Shown here piece after piece: positions 25,354 through 37,784 of a stretch of 64,000 bases of DNA. A program made the translations under genes and the position numbers. Source of the stretch: Streptococcus oriscaviae (GTDB lineage Bacteria > Bacillota > Bacilli > Lactobacillales > Streptococcaceae); the NCBI RefSeq assembly GCF_018137985.1, contig NZ_CP073084.1, positions 186,001 to 250,000 on the forward strand, written 5' to 3'. Positions within the stretch are counted from its first letter, which is position 1. Every line of letters starts with the position of its first letter. The notes under the pieces were generated by a model that was given only the letters and a program-made list of their open reading frames with translations, ran no database searches and had not been told where the DNA came from.

Positions 25354-26094
25354 TTACACGTTCAAAACTTTATCTAGGAAGTCCTTCAAACGTGGGTGTT
25401 GTGGGTTGTCGAAGATTTGCTCGGGTGTGCCGTCTTCAAGGAATTCACCGCCGTCTGTAAAGATAACGCGGTTGGCCACCTTGCGGGCAAAGCCCATCTC
25501 GTGAGTTACGATTAACATGGTCATCCCTTGTTCTGCCAAATCCTTCATAACGTTCAGTACATCGCCGACCATTTCTGGATCCAGGGCAGAAGTTGGTTCG
25601 TCAAAGAGCATGATGTCAGGATTCATAGCAAGGGCGCGTGCGATAGCGACACGCTGTTTTTGCCCACCTGAAAGACTGTCTGGCATAGCATCTCGCTTAT
25701 CTGCAAGTCCGACCTTTTCCAACAATTCCATAGCGACTTTTTCAGCTTCTGCCTTGTCCATGAGTTTGTGCTCAGTAGGAGCAAAAGTGATGTTGTCGAT
25801 GACAGTCATATGAGGAAAAAGATTGAAGTGTTGGAAAACCATGCCGACATTTGCACGAAAGGCATCCACATCTGTTTTAGGGTCTGTTAAATCATAGCCA
25901 TCTACGATAACAGATCCGCTAGTGATGGATTCTAATAGGTTCATTGTCCGCAGGAAGGTTGATTTACCAGAACCTGAAGGACCGATGATACAAACAACAT
26001 CTCCTTCATAGAATTTGGTAGTAATACCTTTTAAAACTTCATTGTCGCCGTAGGACTTGTGCAGGTCGTGGACATTGATTTTTAATTGAGTCAT
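25354..26094 (-). CDS. glnQ: Glutamine ABC transporter ATPase
   Basis: A 246-residue polar-amino-acid ABC ATPase. Walker [12 protein letters not shown], signature [15 protein letters not shown], Walker [17 protein letters not shown] and H-loop IVTHEMGFA are all intact. It overlaps the stop of the receptor-permease gene by one base (TAATG), so it is the second gene of the glnPQ operon. It energises uptake of glutamine and related amino acids. Confidence 0.93.
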   Translation of the reverse strand: MTQLKINVHDLHKSYGDNEVLKGITTKFYEGDVVCIIGPSGSGKSTFLRTMNLLESITSGSVIVDGYDLTDPKTDVDAFRANVGMVFQHFNLFPHMTVIDNITFAPTEHKLMDKAEAEKVAMELLEKVGLADKRDAMPDSLSGGQKQRVAIARALAMNPDIMLFDEPTSALDPEMVGDVLNVMKDLAEQGMTMLIVTHEMGFARKVANRVIFTDGGEFLEDGTPEQIFDNPQHPRLKDFLDKVLNV

Positions 26095-28292
26095 TATTTT
26101 CCTCCGTTTTCAAGTTTACGAGCCAAGCGTGTCAAGAGGGTAATCACTACCAAGTAGATAATCGCAAGAATAGCGTACATCCGGAAGGATTGGTAGTTGC
26201 GGGCGATGATAATCTTACCTGCTTGGAAGAGCTCGACCAAACCGATTGCTGAGATGATGGTCGTATCTTTCAAAGTGATAACAAATTGGTTGATAAAGTT
26301 TGGAAGCATAATCTTACCAGCCTGAGGTAGGATAATCTTGCGCATGGTTGTGCCATAAGAAATTCCCAAACTGCGAGAGGCTTCCATTTGTCCAGCTGGA
26401 ACGGCTTGGATACCACCGCGGACAATCTCAGCAATGTAGGCACCTGAATTGAGAGAGAGGGCGATAGTACCTGCCACAAAGTCATTGATAGGAGATTGTT
26501 GTCCAGTGATAGACTCAATGAGGTTTGGAATACCCCAGAAGATGAAGGCAGCAACAATCATCAATGGGATACCGCGAACCACATCTACGAAGACAGAAGC
26601 TGTAACGCGGAGTGCCTTGATTGGGCTAACTGCAAACATACCAAAGATAATCCCGATGACGATGGCAATGGCAAAGGAAAGTAGCGCAAGTCCGACAGTG
26701 ATTCCAAGACCTGAAAGCAGCTGACCGTAGTTGTTTTGAAGTAGGCCCCAGATGGTTGTTTCATCGACGGTACTTGTTTGTTCTGTACTTTCTTCCTCAG
26801 AATTGAAGTATTTATTCATGATGGCATCGTACTCTCCAGATTCAACCAGAGCAGCTAAGCCATTGTTAAACATTTCAATCAGCTCAGGATTGTTGCCTTT
26901 TTTCACTGCAAAACCGTACTCTCCGGATTTTTCACCAGGAATTGGTGTTGCAAAGTCACGGCCTTGCTGGATAGCGTAGAGGAGGACGGCTTCGTCGTCC
27001 ATAAGGGCATCAATCGAACCTGAGTTTAAGCTGTCATACATAGTAGAGGCTTCATCGAAGGCTTTGAGATTGTAGCCGTATTTTGCCTTGTTGCTTTCTA
27101 AGAAAGTGTAAGAAGCAGTACCGTTTTTAGCACCGACAGTCTTGCCTTTCAAATCCTCGTATGAAGCGATGTCGCTTCCATTCTTTACAGCTAAAAGAAT
27201 GTTTGAAGAATAGTAGGCATCTGAGAAGTCGAAGATTTCTTTACGAGCATCTGTGATAGACATACCAGCGATAACGGCATCGGCCTGACCTGCCTGAACA
27301 GCGTTAAGAGCTGCGTCAAAGCCAGGGTTTTGAATGGTGATGGTAAAACCTTGCTGTTTGGCAATAGCCTTAATCAACTCCATATCAATACCGACATAGT
27401 TGCCATTTTCGTCTTGATACTCAAATGGTGCAAAGGAGGAATCCGCAACAATGGTATAGCTTGACTTGATAGGGGTTGCTTTGGCAGTTGCACTGCCAGT
27501 CAAGCTGAGTCGTGATGAATAGTCTGTTTCAGCACTTGAACTAGAAGAGGAACCCAGCCATTTCTTTATGATGGCGTCGTAGGTGCCGTCTTCTTTCATC
27601 TCAGCTAGTGCCTTGTTGAAATCTTCAATTAGGTATTCGTACTGGCTGCTTTTTTTAACAGCAAAACCGAAGGAACCGATGGATTCACCAGCCATGTTGA
27701 TACTCAAATCCTGACCTTGCTGAATGGCAAATTGAATCACAGCTTCATCATCCATCACTGCGTCAACAGCACCTGCTGACAGGCTGTTATACATCAAGTC
27801 ACCAGTGTCAAAGGTTTTCACAGTGTAGCCATACTTTTCCTTGTTTTCATCGAGGAAGGTTTGAGAGATGGTACCATTTTTAACACCGACTGTTTTGCCC
27901 TTCAACTCCTCATAAGAAGTGATTGGCTTGCTCTTGCTAGTCGCAATAATAATCTTTGTGTCAAAATATGGATCTGAGAAGGTGAAGACCTTTTTGCGGG
28001 CTTCCGTGATAGTCGTACCCGCCATAAGGGCGTCTGCCTGCCCAGATTGGACAGCATTAACCGCAGCGTCAAAACCTGGGAAGGTTTGGTTTACCTTCCA
28101 GCCAGAGCGTTCAGCCACTTCATTGATGATGTCAACGTCAATTCCTTTATATACTTGATCGGAGTCTTTAAACTCAAAGGGTGCATAGGTAGAGTCAGAG
28201 ACAATATCAATGGTATCGTCAGCTTTTACACCCGTAAAAATAAAGAACATTGGCAAGATGCTTGCCAATAGGATAAGCCACTTTTTCTTCAT
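26094..28292 (-). CDS. glnP: Glutamine transporter GlnP with two fused substrate-binding domains
   Basis: A 732-residue fusion. A signal peptide ([19 protein letters not shown]) is followed by two family-3 substrate-binding domains in tandem, at about residues 27-260 and 280-505. Both contain Y-x-P-F-E-F/Y and GFDAA-NAVQ-GQADA, and in both the order of motifs is the same. The C-terminal permease domain has the EAA-like loop [20 protein letters not shown]. This arrangement is that of Lactococcus/Streptococcus GlnP. ATG 28292 has GAAAGGAA just upstream; a longer frame to 28394 overlaps the promoter and is rejected. Confidence 0.93.
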   Translation of the reverse strand: MKKKWLILLASILPMFFIFTGVKADDTIDIVSDSTYAPFEFKDSDQVYKGIDVDIINEVAERSGWKVNQTFPGFDAAVNAVQSGQADALMAGTTITEARKKVFTFSDPYFDTKIIIATSKSKPITSYEELKGKTVGVKNGTISQTFLDENKEKYGYTVKTFDTGDLMYNSLSAGAVDAVMDDEAVIQFAIQQGQDLSINMAGESIGSFGFAVKKSSQYEYLIEDFNKALAEMKEDGTYDAIIKKWLGSSSSSSAETDYSSRLSLTGSATAKATPIKSSYTIVADSSFAPFEYQDENGNYVGIDMELIKAIAKQQGFTITIQNPGFDAALNAVQAGQADAVIAGMSITDARKEIFDFSDAYYSSNILLAVKNGSDIASYEDLKGKTVGAKNGTASYTFLESNKAKYGYNLKAFDEASTMYDSLNSGSIDALMDDEAVLLYAIQQGRDFATPIPGEKSGEYGFAVKKGNNPELIEMFNNGLAALVESGEYDAIMNKYFNSEEESTEQTSTVDETTIWGLLQNNYGQLLSGLGITVGLALLSFAIAIVIGIIFGMFAVSPIKALRVTASVFVDVVRGIPLMIVAAFIFWGIPNLIESITGQQSPINDFVAGTIALSLNSGAYIAEIVRGGIQAVPAGQMEASRSLGISYGTTMRKIILPQAGKIMLPNFINQFVITLKDTTIISAIGLVELFQAGKIIIARNYQSFRMYAILAIIYLVVITLLTRLARKLENGGK

Positions 28293-28326
28293 TTCCTTTC
28301 TCCTTCTATAATAAAATAACTCTCTA

Positions 28327-28355
28327 AGTATACCATAAATTCCGAAAATTTGCAA
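28327..28355 (-). promoter_or_regulatory. Promoter of glnPQ
   Basis: On the minus strand: TTGCAA (28355-28350), 17-bp spacer, extended -10 TGGTATACT with TATACT at 28332-28327. Confidence 0.7.
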
Positions 28356-28485
28356 AGTTCTCATGTTAGAAGATGTAACATGATTGGTAACCAAGTTAGA
28401 GATTGAACCTTAGGTATCATTCCACCTGCTCAGCGAATAAATGTGGTAAAATAATCCTAAAAGCGAAGAGAAAGCAGAAAAAATC

Positions 28486-30474
28486 ATGATTGAACGAACT
28501 ACGAGTAACCAATTTAAGCTGGTTTCTAAATACAGCCCTTCAGGTGACCAGCCTCAGGCCATTGAAACCTTGGTAGACAATATCGAGGGGGGAGAAAAGG
28601 CCCAGATTCTCATGGGGGCGACAGGTACGGGTAAGACATATACCATGAGTCAGGTCATTGCCCGTGTTAACAAACCTACCCTAGTCATCGCCCACAATAA
28701 GACCTTGGCTGGTCAGCTTTACAGCGAGTTCAAGGAGTTTTTCCCTGAAAATGCAGTCGAGTACTTCGTGTCTTACTACGATTACTACCAGCCAGAAGCC
28801 TATGTTCCATCCAGCGACACCTATATTGAGAAGGACAGTTCTGTCAATGATGAGATTGACAAACTCCGTCACTCTGCGACTTCAGCTCTGCTAGAACGCA
28901 ATGATGTCATTGTGGTGGCTTCTGTTTCTTGTATCTACGGTTTGGGTTCACCTAAGGAATATTCAGATAGCGTAGTTAGCTTGCGGCCTGGACTTGAAAT
29001 TTCCCGTGACCGCCTACTCAATGATTTGGTAGATATTCAGTTTGAGCGCAACGACATCGACTTTCAACGCGGGCGTTTTCGTGTTCGTGGAGATGTAGTA
29101 GAGATTTTCCCAGCCTCTCGTGACGAGCACGCCTTTCGAGTAGAATTTTTCGGCGACGAAATTGACCGCATTCGTGAGATTGAGAGTTTGACAGGCAAGG
29201 TTCTGGGAGAGGTAGACCACTTGGCAATTTTCCCAGCGACTCACTTTGTGACCAACGATGACCACATGGAGGTGGCTATTGCCAAGATTCAGGCAGAACT
29301 GGAAGAGCAGCTCAAGGTCTTTGAAGCAGAAGGCAAACTCTTAGAAGCTCAGCGTTTGAAACAGCGGACCGAATACGACATCGAAATGCTGCGGGAAATG
29401 GGTTACACCAACGGAGTTGAGAACTATTCTCGCCACATGGATGGGCGAAGCGAGGGCGAGCCCCCGTACACCCTGCTGGACTTTTTCCCAGAAGATTTCC
29501 TCATCATGATTGATGAGAGTCACATGACCATGGGGCAGATTAAGGGGATGTACAATGGCGACCGCTCACGCAAGGAGATGTTGGTCAACTATGGTTTCCG
29601 TCTGCCGAGTGCATTGGACAATCGTCCGCTGCGCCGGGAAGAATTTGAGAGCCATGTCCACCAGATTGTCTATGTGTCCGCGACTCCAGGTGATTATGAA
29701 ATGGAGCAAACCGATACCGTTGTTGAGCAGATTATCCGGCCGACCGGACTCTTGGATCCGGAGGTGGAAGTTCGTCCAACCATGGGGCAGATGGATGACC
29801 TTTTGGGCGAAATCACTGTTCGTGCAGAGAAAGGTGAGCGAACCTTTATCACCACCCTGACCAAGAAGATGGCAGAAGATCTAACTGACTACCTGAAAGA
29901 GATGGGGGTCAAGGTCAAGTATATGCACTCGGATATTAAGACCTTGGAGCGGACAGAGATTATCCGCGACCTTCGTCTGGGTGTCTTTGATGTCCTGATA
30001 GGGATTAACCTCTTGCGTGAAGGGATTGACGTGCCAGAGGTTAGTCTGGTTGCTATCTTGGATGCTGACAAGGAAGGCTTTCTCCGCAACGAGCGTGGGC
30101 TCATCCAGACAATCGGTCGTGCCGCCCGTAACTCTGAGGGACATGTCATCATGTACGCAGACAAGGTAACCGAGTCCATGCGCAAGGCCATGGATGAAAC
30201 AGCTCGCCGCCGTCAAATCCAGATGGCTTATAATGAAGAACATGGTATCGTTCCACAGACCATCAAGAAAGAAATCCGTGACCTAATCAGCGTGACCAAG
30301 GCGGTGACACAGGATAAGGAAGAAGTCCTTGATTTTGATAGCCTCAACCGGGACGAACGCAAGGCCATGATTAAGAAACTGGAAGGTCAAATGCAGGAAG
30401 CAGCAGAAGTCCTTGACTTCGAACTGGCAGCTCAGATTCGCGATATGGTCATTGAGTTGAAGAATATGGGGTAG
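28486..30474 (+). CDS. uvrB: Excinuclease ABC subunit B
   Basis: The damage-verifying helicase-like subunit of nucleotide excision repair, 662 residues, full length. Walker [11 protein letters not shown] is near residue 43, and the beta-hairpin region [17 protein letters not shown] is intact. Helicase motifs include [19 protein letters not shown], and the motif VI region [15 protein letters not shown]-terminal UVR domain ([14 protein letters not shown]) binds UvrC. Nothing unusual is seen. Confidence 0.97.
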   Translation: MIERTTSNQFKLVSKYSPSGDQPQAIETLVDNIEGGEKAQILMGATGTGKTYTMSQVIARVNKPTLVIAHNKTLAGQLYSEFKEFFPENAVEYFVSYYDYYQPEAYVPSSDTYIEKDSSVNDEIDKLRHSATSALLERNDVIVVASVSCIYGLGSPKEYSDSVVSLRPGLEISRDRLLNDLVDIQFERNDIDFQRGRFRVRGDVVEIFPASRDEHAFRVEFFGDEIDRIREIESLTGKVLGEVDHLAIFPATHFVTNDDHMEVAIAKIQAELEEQLKVFEAEGKLLEAQRLKQRTEYDIEMLREMGYTNGVENYSRHMDGRSEGEPPYTLLDFFPEDFLIMIDESHMTMGQIKGMYNGDRSRKEMLVNYGFRLPSALDNRPLRREEFESHVHQIVYVSATPGDYEMEQTDTVVEQIIRPTGLLDPEVEVRPTMGQMDDLLGEITVRAEKGERTFITTLTKKMAEDLTDYLKEMGVKVKYMHSDIKTLERTEIIRDLRLGVFDVLIGINLLREGIDVPEVSLVAILDADKEGFLRNERGLIQTIGRAARNSEGHVIMYADKVTESMRKAMDETARRRQIQMAYNEEHGIVPQTIKKEIRDLISVTKAVTQDKEEVLDFDSLNRDERKAMIKKLEGQMQEAAEVLDFELAAQIRDMVIELKNMG

Positions 30475-30478
30475 GAGT

Positions 30479-30949
30479 ATGGACTTTTATGCCTATACAC
30501 GATTACTGGGAAAAATTGAAGACAGTCCTGAACTGAGATAGGAATTTATTGAAGTTTTCGATACCAAAAGTAAGCAAGACCTGGTTCGGTTTTGTCTACT
30601 TTATAGTAAGGAATTGCTGGCTACCTATCCCTGTGAAGTATTACCTGTCATTGAACAGGGTTTTGAAGCCATGAAGGATTGGCAGGATGATAAGGTAAAC
30701 TATCATCCTACTAGAAACTCAAGTTTTGCCCTAAACCGACAGATTCGTGACGAAAAGGATAGGGTTCGAAAACGCTTCTACCATACTATCTCTCAGCTTT
30801 TAGCCAGCCCTCATGTGTGATTTCATGCTCTATGGGCAACAGATTTTGCTATTAGTCTTATCAATCGATCGAATCCTGGTAATCTTGAACTTGTCCGTCA
30901 AGAGCGAAAGAAGCAAATCGAAATCTTGAATCGTTCCTCCCATCATTAA
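30479..30949 (+). pseudogene. Decayed Imm-5-like gene
   Basis: A frame starting MDFYAYTRLLGKIEDSPELR, five bases after the uvrB stop with TAGGAG before it, is broken by TAG at 30539 and TGA at 30818. It continues in the same frame to TAA at 30947. The concatenated product (about 154 residues) ends FAISLINRSNPGNLELVRQE and resembles the Imm-5-like/'putative immunity protein' family found near uvr genes and toxin loci. Both stops are in-frame with no frameshift, so this is either recent decay or point-mutation erosion of a formerly co-transcribed gene. Confidence 0.75.
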
Positions 30950-30960
30950 AGATTCGCAAA

Positions 30961-30990
30961 ACAGTAAATCAGCAAGGTTTACTGTTTTTT
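30961..30990 (+). terminator. Rho-independent terminator
   Basis: ACAGTAAA (30961-30968) pairs with TTTACTGT (30978-30985), followed by six T. Confidence 0.85.
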
Positions 30991-31062
30991 ATTGCTCAAA
31001 ATCAAATAGAAGCGTTTACGAAAACCAGCGTTTAAATAGAGTAAATAATTGGACACGATTTA

Positions 31063-31092
31063 GTTGAAATAATCACTTAAAATAGCTATAAT
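31063..31092 (+). promoter_or_regulatory. Promoter of the M26 metalloprotease gene
   Basis: TTGAAA (31063-31068), 18-bp spacer, TATAAT (31087-31092). The ribosome site GGAAGG is at 31117-31122. Confidence 0.7.
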
Positions 31093-31128
31093 AGATAGTG
31101 CAATTTAAAGGGATTATGGAAGGTTATC

Positions 31129-34100
31129 ATGAAAAAAATAAGAGGTGAAAAGCAAGAGCGTTTTGCTTTTCGTAAATTATCTCATGGACTTGTTTCAGCT
31201 GCTGTTGCAAGTCTCTTTTTTATATCGACATCAGCCGATCAGGTTGCTGCTCAGACAACTAGCCAACAGATTCGTTATCAATATGTGGCGGAGCAGGAGT
31301 TGACACCAGCCGAAAAAAATCTTGTTGTCCGGGAGATGCCAAACATTGCTCAGGCAACAGATGCTACCTACTATCTGATTTACAAGCCAGTCGAACAACA
31401 AGCTACAAAGGCTACACAGGCAAGCCTGCCTAGCACAGGAAGCAGTCTCTCCAACGGTCTTTTGGCGATAGCCGGTTTATCATTTCTTGTTTTGGCATTT
31501 AAGCTAGGCAAAGATGGTAAGAAGCACCTAGTAGCGGTCGCGCTTGTATCGGCAACAGGTCTTACCCTCTTAAGTCCAGCAGCTTCTGCCTTGACCGGTC
31601 AGATTTTAGCTCATTATAATCAGGAACTGGAAGTGACAGTTGGTCAGGAACTGCCTGCGCCAATGACTATCCCAGGCTACCGGTATGTAGGTTATTTGAA
31701 GGACAGCCGAAAAACAGAAATCAGCGATGTGACCCAACAGACCGAGCAGCCTACTACGACGGAAGAAGTTATTCAGCTACCAGATACAGCACCAAGCCAC
31801 GAGTTGCCTGCTATTGCTATCGAAGAAAAGCTTGTAACTCGAACTGAAACAGTTGCATTTGACATTCAGGAGATAGCTGACAATAGCTTGACCGAGGGAA
31901 CTCGTTAAATTGTTGAAGAAGGACAAACCGGTATCCGCACTATTGAAACGAAGGAAACCTACGCAGACGGTCAATTGATAAAGTCTGAGGAAGTTTCCAA
32001 TGCGATTACGACGGCGCCAGTTCCGCAGATTGTGCATATTGGTACCAAACCGGTGACAGAGGTTCCGTCAACCGCACCAGGACATGAAGTACCAGCTATC
32101 ACTATCAAGGAAGAAACCGTAAGCCGTACAGAAGTTCTTGCCTTTGAAACGCAAGAAGTATACGACAACAGTTTGGCCGAAGGCGTTCGTCAGGTGGTTC
32201 AAGAAGGTAAAACCGGCATCCGAACCATTGAAACCAAGGAAACCTACGCAGACGGTCAATTGATTAAGTCTGAGGAGGTTTCCAATGCGATTACGACGGC
32301 GCCAGTTCCGCAGATTGTGCATATTGGTACCAAACCGGTGACAGAGGTTCCGTCAACCGCACCAGGACATGAAGTACCAGCCATCACTATCAAGGAAGAA
32401 ACCGTAAGCCGTACAGAAGTTCTTGTCTTTGAAACGCAAGAAGTATACGACAACAGTTTGGCAGAAGGTGTTCGTCAGGTGGTTCAAGAAGGTAAAACCG
32501 GCATCCGAACCATTGAAACCAAGGAAACCTACGCAGACGGTCAATTGATTAAGTCTGAGGAGGTTTCCAATGCGATTACGACGGCGCCAGTTCCGCAGAT
32601 TGTGCATATTGGAGTGAAGAAGTCAGATGTGCTGACAACAGAAACAGAACAGCGGACAGAGCTAATTCAGCCGGAAACAGTCTATACAAGTGATGCAGCG
32701 CTTTATACAGATGAGGAAATGGTTCTTCATCCAGGTAGTGCTGGTGAAAAACTGATTACAACCACCTATCAGTTATTAAACGGTGTGCGCCTGCCTCAAC
32801 CGACTGTTACAGAAACCATTACCAAAGAAGTGGTTAATCGCCACATCGCACGCGGAACAAAACCAATTCAGGGCACAGAAAGCCAGACTCATCAGGAAGA
32901 AGTTAGCTACCCAACGGAGTATGTTCTCAGCGACCAGCTTTTTGAGAATGAAGAACAAGTCATTCAGCCAGGGGTTAACGGCAGTAAGGAGATTACAACC
33001 ACTTATGTGACCATCAAAGGAGTTCGTCAGCCACATCCGACTGTCACAGAAAAGGTAGTCAAAGAGCCTACTAAGAAGATTGTTGCAAGAGGCACCAAGA
33101 AAAAAATAGAAGAAGTTCCGACGGTTGTCATCACTCAACTGACCAAAGATTTGGATGCCAAGTCGGTAACTGTTAGCTATCAACTGACTAATCCTAGCAA
33201 CAATTTCCGTCAGGCGATAGCGCTGCTCTACGATGGCGAACAATTGGTTCAAGAAGTAAGTATAAACGATGCCAATGGCAGTCTGACTTTAACTGGACTT
33301 GATTACTACAAGAACTATACATTGAAAACCCGTGTGCATTTCACAATGGCTGAAGAAGCCAAAGAAAGCATTCAAGAAAGCATTCGCCAGTTTGAGTTGG
33401 AATACAAGAAAATCGAAATCAAGGACATTGATGCCGCTGTGCTGTATAGACGCAAGAACGGTGTCTATCTAGCTCAGAACTATCTTTCTGACCTTCCAGA
33501 AAACCTTGAAGATGTTTTTGTGAAGGTTACATCCGACCGTTTCAAAGATCTCTACCTGCCGGTTACCTCGATGGTGCCTGAAACGATTGAAGGACAAGAC
33601 TACTTTAAAATCACCTCTTCCTTTGATGAGTTGGTACAAGATAATGGTCAAAGATATAAAGCCAACCATGATTTCTATGTTCCTAAAGTTATACCAGAAG
33701 CGGGTACCTATCTAAGCTTTACTGAGTTAATCAATGCCATTCGGGCAAATCCAAGCGGAACCTTTAAATTAGGGGCTGATTTGGATGCTAGCGAACTTGC
33801 AGTTGGAGATGTGGCAGCCTACATTACAGAAACCTTCCAAGGAACATTGATTGGCGAAAACAATGGCCGTAAGTATGCTATTCATAATCTCAAAGCACCT
33901 CTTTTCAAAAGAATTTCTGGTGCGACTATTCAGCAGCTGGACTTGAAAAATGGTCAAATTACAACCAACAATATTGAAATTGGTGCCTTGGCTTCCTTTG
34001 CTGTCAATGCAAGAGTTGAAGATGTGTCTGTTCAATCGACTATTTCAGGCCGTCGCCTGATGGGAGGTTTGTTCTACCATCTGGATCAATCAACCGTAAG

Positions 34101-37100
34101 CAATGTCAGCTTTAGAGGCAGCATCAAGACGAATGGCCCGGCCGAGTCGCAACTTGGAGGAATTGCAGCAAAGAGTACAGGTTCTTACATTGATCGGGCC
34201 TATGTGGATGCGACAATTTCAGCTCTTGGAAGCGCCAATCATACGGTTGGTGGAATTGCAGGTTTGTTAACGGGAGCTCGTAATGCGACGAGGACGAATG
34301 TCACAAACTCTGTTGTGACTGGTGAAATAATCAACCAAGGAAGTTCTCAGATGTTTGGTGGCATATTTGGTAACAATCAAGGCGGATGGACACTGGGGCG
34401 TGTTGATAATGTTATTAGCACAGCAAAACTGACCAATGCTAATCCGATTTATGGAGTAGCCGGTCAGGCAAACACAACAGTTCTCAACGCCTATGCAAAC
34501 CTTGTAGATAGTGACAATCCACAAATTACTCTGCTGACACAGGAAGAATTATCGACCAAGGAAGCAAGTTTTGGAATCACGACGAATTTAGAGGATTCAA
34601 CTCCCTTGAAGAACAATAGTTACTCAGTGGACTATCTCAAGGTCGATGGTGCAAAACCTGAACTAGTGACAGCTTACTACAATATGGAGAAGTTACTACC
34701 GTTCTATAATAAGGAGTTGCTGGTTCGTTATGCCAATAAGCTTGCCGTAACAGATAAACTAAACAGAGTCCGGTTACTAGATGTAGTACCTATGAAGGAT
34801 GGAAGCATCCTTGCAAATCTCTATGCTGAAAAAGCCAATCTGAACAAGTTGATGCTTCACTATGAGGACGGAAGCGTTGATTACAAGCAAGTTCAGTTCA
34901 AAGAGGACTTCGCCAACCAACATGTAGTGGAATATAGGATTTTAGACAGCGAGCTAATCTATACACCAGAGACTTTCCTATCCAGTCGAAGTACGTTGAT
35001 TACTAGCTTGTCGACCTTGCTGCAATCTGTTGATATGCAATCCGACGCCGTTAAATCTGTCCTAGGAATTTCTGCGACAGATGCCAGTCAGACAGTGGAC
35101 AACTTGTACTTACAGCCAACATTTGCACATGTGCAGTCCAACATTGCGACCTATCTTGGTAAACTTTTTGCCTCATCCTTAAATGGACAAGGGCAGGCTG
35201 CAGAAAATCATTTCTATCAGACCATAGCAGACAACAAGGAAGCCTTCCTGTTGGGACTCTCTTATCTGGATCGTTGGTACAATATCCAGTATGGTGATCT
35301 CAATACCAAGGATTTGACGATTTTTGAACCGGACTTCTTTGGAAATGAGAGCAAGTCGGCTTTTGAAACCATTATTACCCTAGGCAAATCAGGCTATGCA
35401 AGCCTTCGTCCGCGTAATAATGTCACCACCTATGCAACGAACTTGGCCCAGCAAACTGGAAAAGCTAGCCTCTTCGACTTTGTTGAAACCTACCGTGAAC
35501 GTTTCCTTCCGGACAAGACCAATAACCAGTGGTTTAAAGAAACCAGCAAGGCCTACATTGTTGAGAGCAAATCTCAGGTGGAAGCAGCTTTAGCCAAGCA
35601 AAATGCGGCAACCAAGCATAGTGTTTATGCGGTTGAAGTATACGACAAAATTACCAATCCAAGCTGGAGATTCCGACAGATGCTCTTGCCGCTGTTAACT
35701 CTTCCAGAGGAAACCATCTATATTATCAGTAATATGAACACTATTTCCTTTGGCTCCTTTGAGCGCTACAAAGACATTGTCAATAAGCCAGAAACAAAGT
35801 CTGAGGTCCGTGCCATGGTTGATCAGGCAGCAATCTGGCAGAGAGATCATGTAGATTTCTGGTATAAGATTTTAGATGAAACCAATAGGGAGAAGTTGTT
35901 TGCCTCTGTCATGAATACAGATAGCTTTAAGCTGATAGACAAGACTGGACAGGTAGCCTACCGAACTCTTCAGTCTGATATTGCTTCAATCCAAAACTTC
36001 TTTGGCCCAGTCGATAAGTGGTATAGAGATAATGGCTTAACAGCGTACGCAAATGGTACAGAAACTCACTTTGTCAATGCAGGAATGCTCTATCAAGACG
36101 GTACTTCTCTTTATACCCATGAAATGGTTCACAATCAGGATGGCAATATTTACTTCCAAGGAAATGGTCGTCGTCCTGGCCAAGGAGCAGAACTCTTTGC
36201 CTTAGGACTCCTGCAGAATGTCTATAATCTTTCTGAGCCAGTCTTTGGTATCAACACTTATCTGACAGGAGCAGAGTCTGCAACGCGGGTTCACCCGATT
36301 GATCCAGTCAATCGCTATACCAATGTAGAAGACTTGAATACTTACGCCCGTCATATGATGGATGCCATCTATCTCTTGGACTACTTGGAAGGAACAGCTA
36401 TTTTGAGTAAGTCGGATGCTATGAAGAAGCAGTGGTTGCGTAAGATTGAGAACTACTATATGGTTACTGACGGTAAAAATAACCATGCCGGCAACCAGAT
36501 TCGTCTGTTAACGGATCAAGAGGTTTCCCAACTTCAAAACTTTATGGACTTGGTTGACCACAGTATTATTACTCGTAGAAATTATTCAAACGAAGCGACC
36601 TTGAACCGGAATGGTTATTATCAGGCTAGATTATTCGCACCTATCTACTCAGCTTTAGATAACCCGTATGGAGCACCTGGTGATATGATGTTCCGCCGGA
36701 TGGCCTTTGAACTATTGGCTGAGAAAGGCTTCGTAGATGGCTTTATCCCTTATGTATCAAATCAGCTTGGAGAAGCAGCCAAGGCTAGCGGCTCTACGAT
36801 TTATGACAACTGGTCTAAGAAGACGATTGGACTTATTACAGACCAGCATGTATTTGACCACATCTTTAAAGGGGAATACACCTCATGGACAGACTTCAAG
36901 AAGAAGATGTATCAAGAGCGCATTGATAAGACGGATAAGCTCAAGCCATTTACTATTCAGTATGAGATTGGCAAGCCAAATTCTACTAAGGAAGTCGTGA
37001 TTTCTACTTATGCAGACATGGTTAGATTGATGAAGGAAGCCATGGACTCCGACGCAAGTGAGGATCGAATCTTCTATTCGACCAACTATGTAGCCAATAG

Positions 37101-37185
37101 CCGCGTCAATGCATTGAAGCATAAGCTGTATAGCGCGATGCTTCAATCGACTGACGACTTCAAGCAATCTATTTTCCATCCATAA
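31129..37185 (+). pseudogene. M26 zinc metalloprotease (IgA1 protease/Zmp family), broken by one nonsense codon
   Basis: A 2,018-codon surface protease gene with one in-frame TAA at 31906-31908. Order: YSIRK-like signal peptide (RFAFRKLSHGLVSAAVASLF), N-terminal sorting motif LPSTG (about residue 101) with a membrane segment, three 95-residue repeats, G5-like units, the M26 N-terminal region with GLUG-like strands, and the catalytic domain with HEMVH (H1664, H1668) and the third ligand E1688. N-terminal LPXTG is typical of streptococcal Zmp/IgA1 proteases. The stop falls in repeat 1 where repeats 2 and 3 read CAG. The downstream frame (from about 31975, TTG) lacks a signal peptide, so surface protease activity is probably lost unless readthrough occurs. 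Confidence 0.88.
31756..32610 (+). repeat. Three 285-bp tandem repeats in the metalloprotease gene
   Basis: Units at about 31756-32040, 32041-32325 and 32326-32610, each coding 95 residues (HEVPAITIKEE ... NAITTAPVPQIVHI). Units 2 and 3 are nearly identical; unit 1 is divergent in its first half and carries the nonsense codon. Copy number is likely to vary by recombination. Confidence 0.92.
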
Positions 37186-37191
37186 GGAATA

Positions 37192-37231
37192 CAAAACCAT
37201 AGGCACAGTTTACTTGTGTTTATGGTTTTTG
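37192..37231 (+). terminator. Rho-independent terminator
   Basis: AAAACCAT and GCACA pair with TGTGT and ATGGTTTTT in a long hairpin right after the protease stop. Confidence 0.75.
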
Positions 37232-37237
37232 TTTGCA

Positions 37238-37265
37238 TTGATTTTTTTGTCATAAGGAGTATAAT
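37238..37265 (+). promoter_or_regulatory. Promoter of the GNAT-peptidase-NUDIX unit
   Basis: TTGATT (37238-37243), 16-bp spacer, TATAAT (37260-37265). Confidence 0.6.
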
Positions 37266-37296
37266 AGATACATATAGCCAAGCGAAGGAGACTGAC

Positions 37297-37782
37297 ATGC
37301 AGATTAAAGACATGGAAACCGAGGAAGAAATTAAAGGGAAAGCCTATGTCCACTGGAAAGCATGGCAGGAGGCCTATGCAGGACTGTTACCGCAAGAGTT
37401 TCTTCAAAACACCTATACGTTAGAACGCTGTCAGGATTTGGCCTTCCGCTATCCGCAAAACACCCTGATAGCCCTAGTTGATGGCCAGGTTGTAGGTTTT
37501 GCCTGTTACGGCACCTCTAGTCAGAAGGATTTGAAAAATGCGGGCGAACTCTATGCAATTTATGTGTTGGCAGAGCATTATGGCAAAGAGATTGGCTATC
37601 AGCTTTTCCAAGCTGTTTTGGCTAAGATGGCTAATTCTGTGACCATTTCTCTCTGGGTTTTAGAGGGGAATGCGCGTGCGATTGCTTTTTATGAAAAAGT
37701 AGGATTCCGCTTTGATGGTGTGACAAAAACTGTCCATCTAGGAGCAGAGCGGACGGAACATAGAATGATTTTGAGGAGATAG
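37297..37782 (+). CDS. GNAT family N-acetyltransferase
   Basis: A 161-residue GNAT. IYVLAEHYGKEIGYQLFQ is the acetyl-CoA motif A, and ISLWVLEGNARAIAFYEKVGF is the motif B. ATG 37297 is preferred because GAAGGAG (37284-37290) lies directly upstream and the promoter's -10 ends at 37265; a longer in-frame start at 37216 would precede the promoter. The substrate is unknown. The next gene starts two bases after its stop. Confidence 0.87.
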   Translation: MQIKDMETEEEIKGKAYVHWKAWQEAYAGLLPQEFLQNTYTLERCQDLAFRYPQNTLIALVDGQVVGFACYGTSSQKDLKNAGELYAIYVLAEHYGKEIGYQLFQAVLAKMANSVTISLWVLEGNARAIAFYEKVGFRFDGVTKTVHLGAERTEHRMILRR

Positions 37783-37784
37783 GA

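Noticed and set aside
28293..28394. Extended GlnP start at 28394
   Set aside because: The extension would cross the promoter and precede a normal signal peptide with its own GAAAGGAA.
31906..31908. TAA as a programmed readthrough or recoding signal
   Set aside because: No recoding context is visible and the two sister repeats carry a normal CAG, so simple mutation is the better explanation. Kept as an open question in the finding.
31777..32607. Three long minus-strand frames in the protease repeats
   Set aside because: They recur with the 285-bp repeat, have no ribosome site, and are shadows of the real coding strand.
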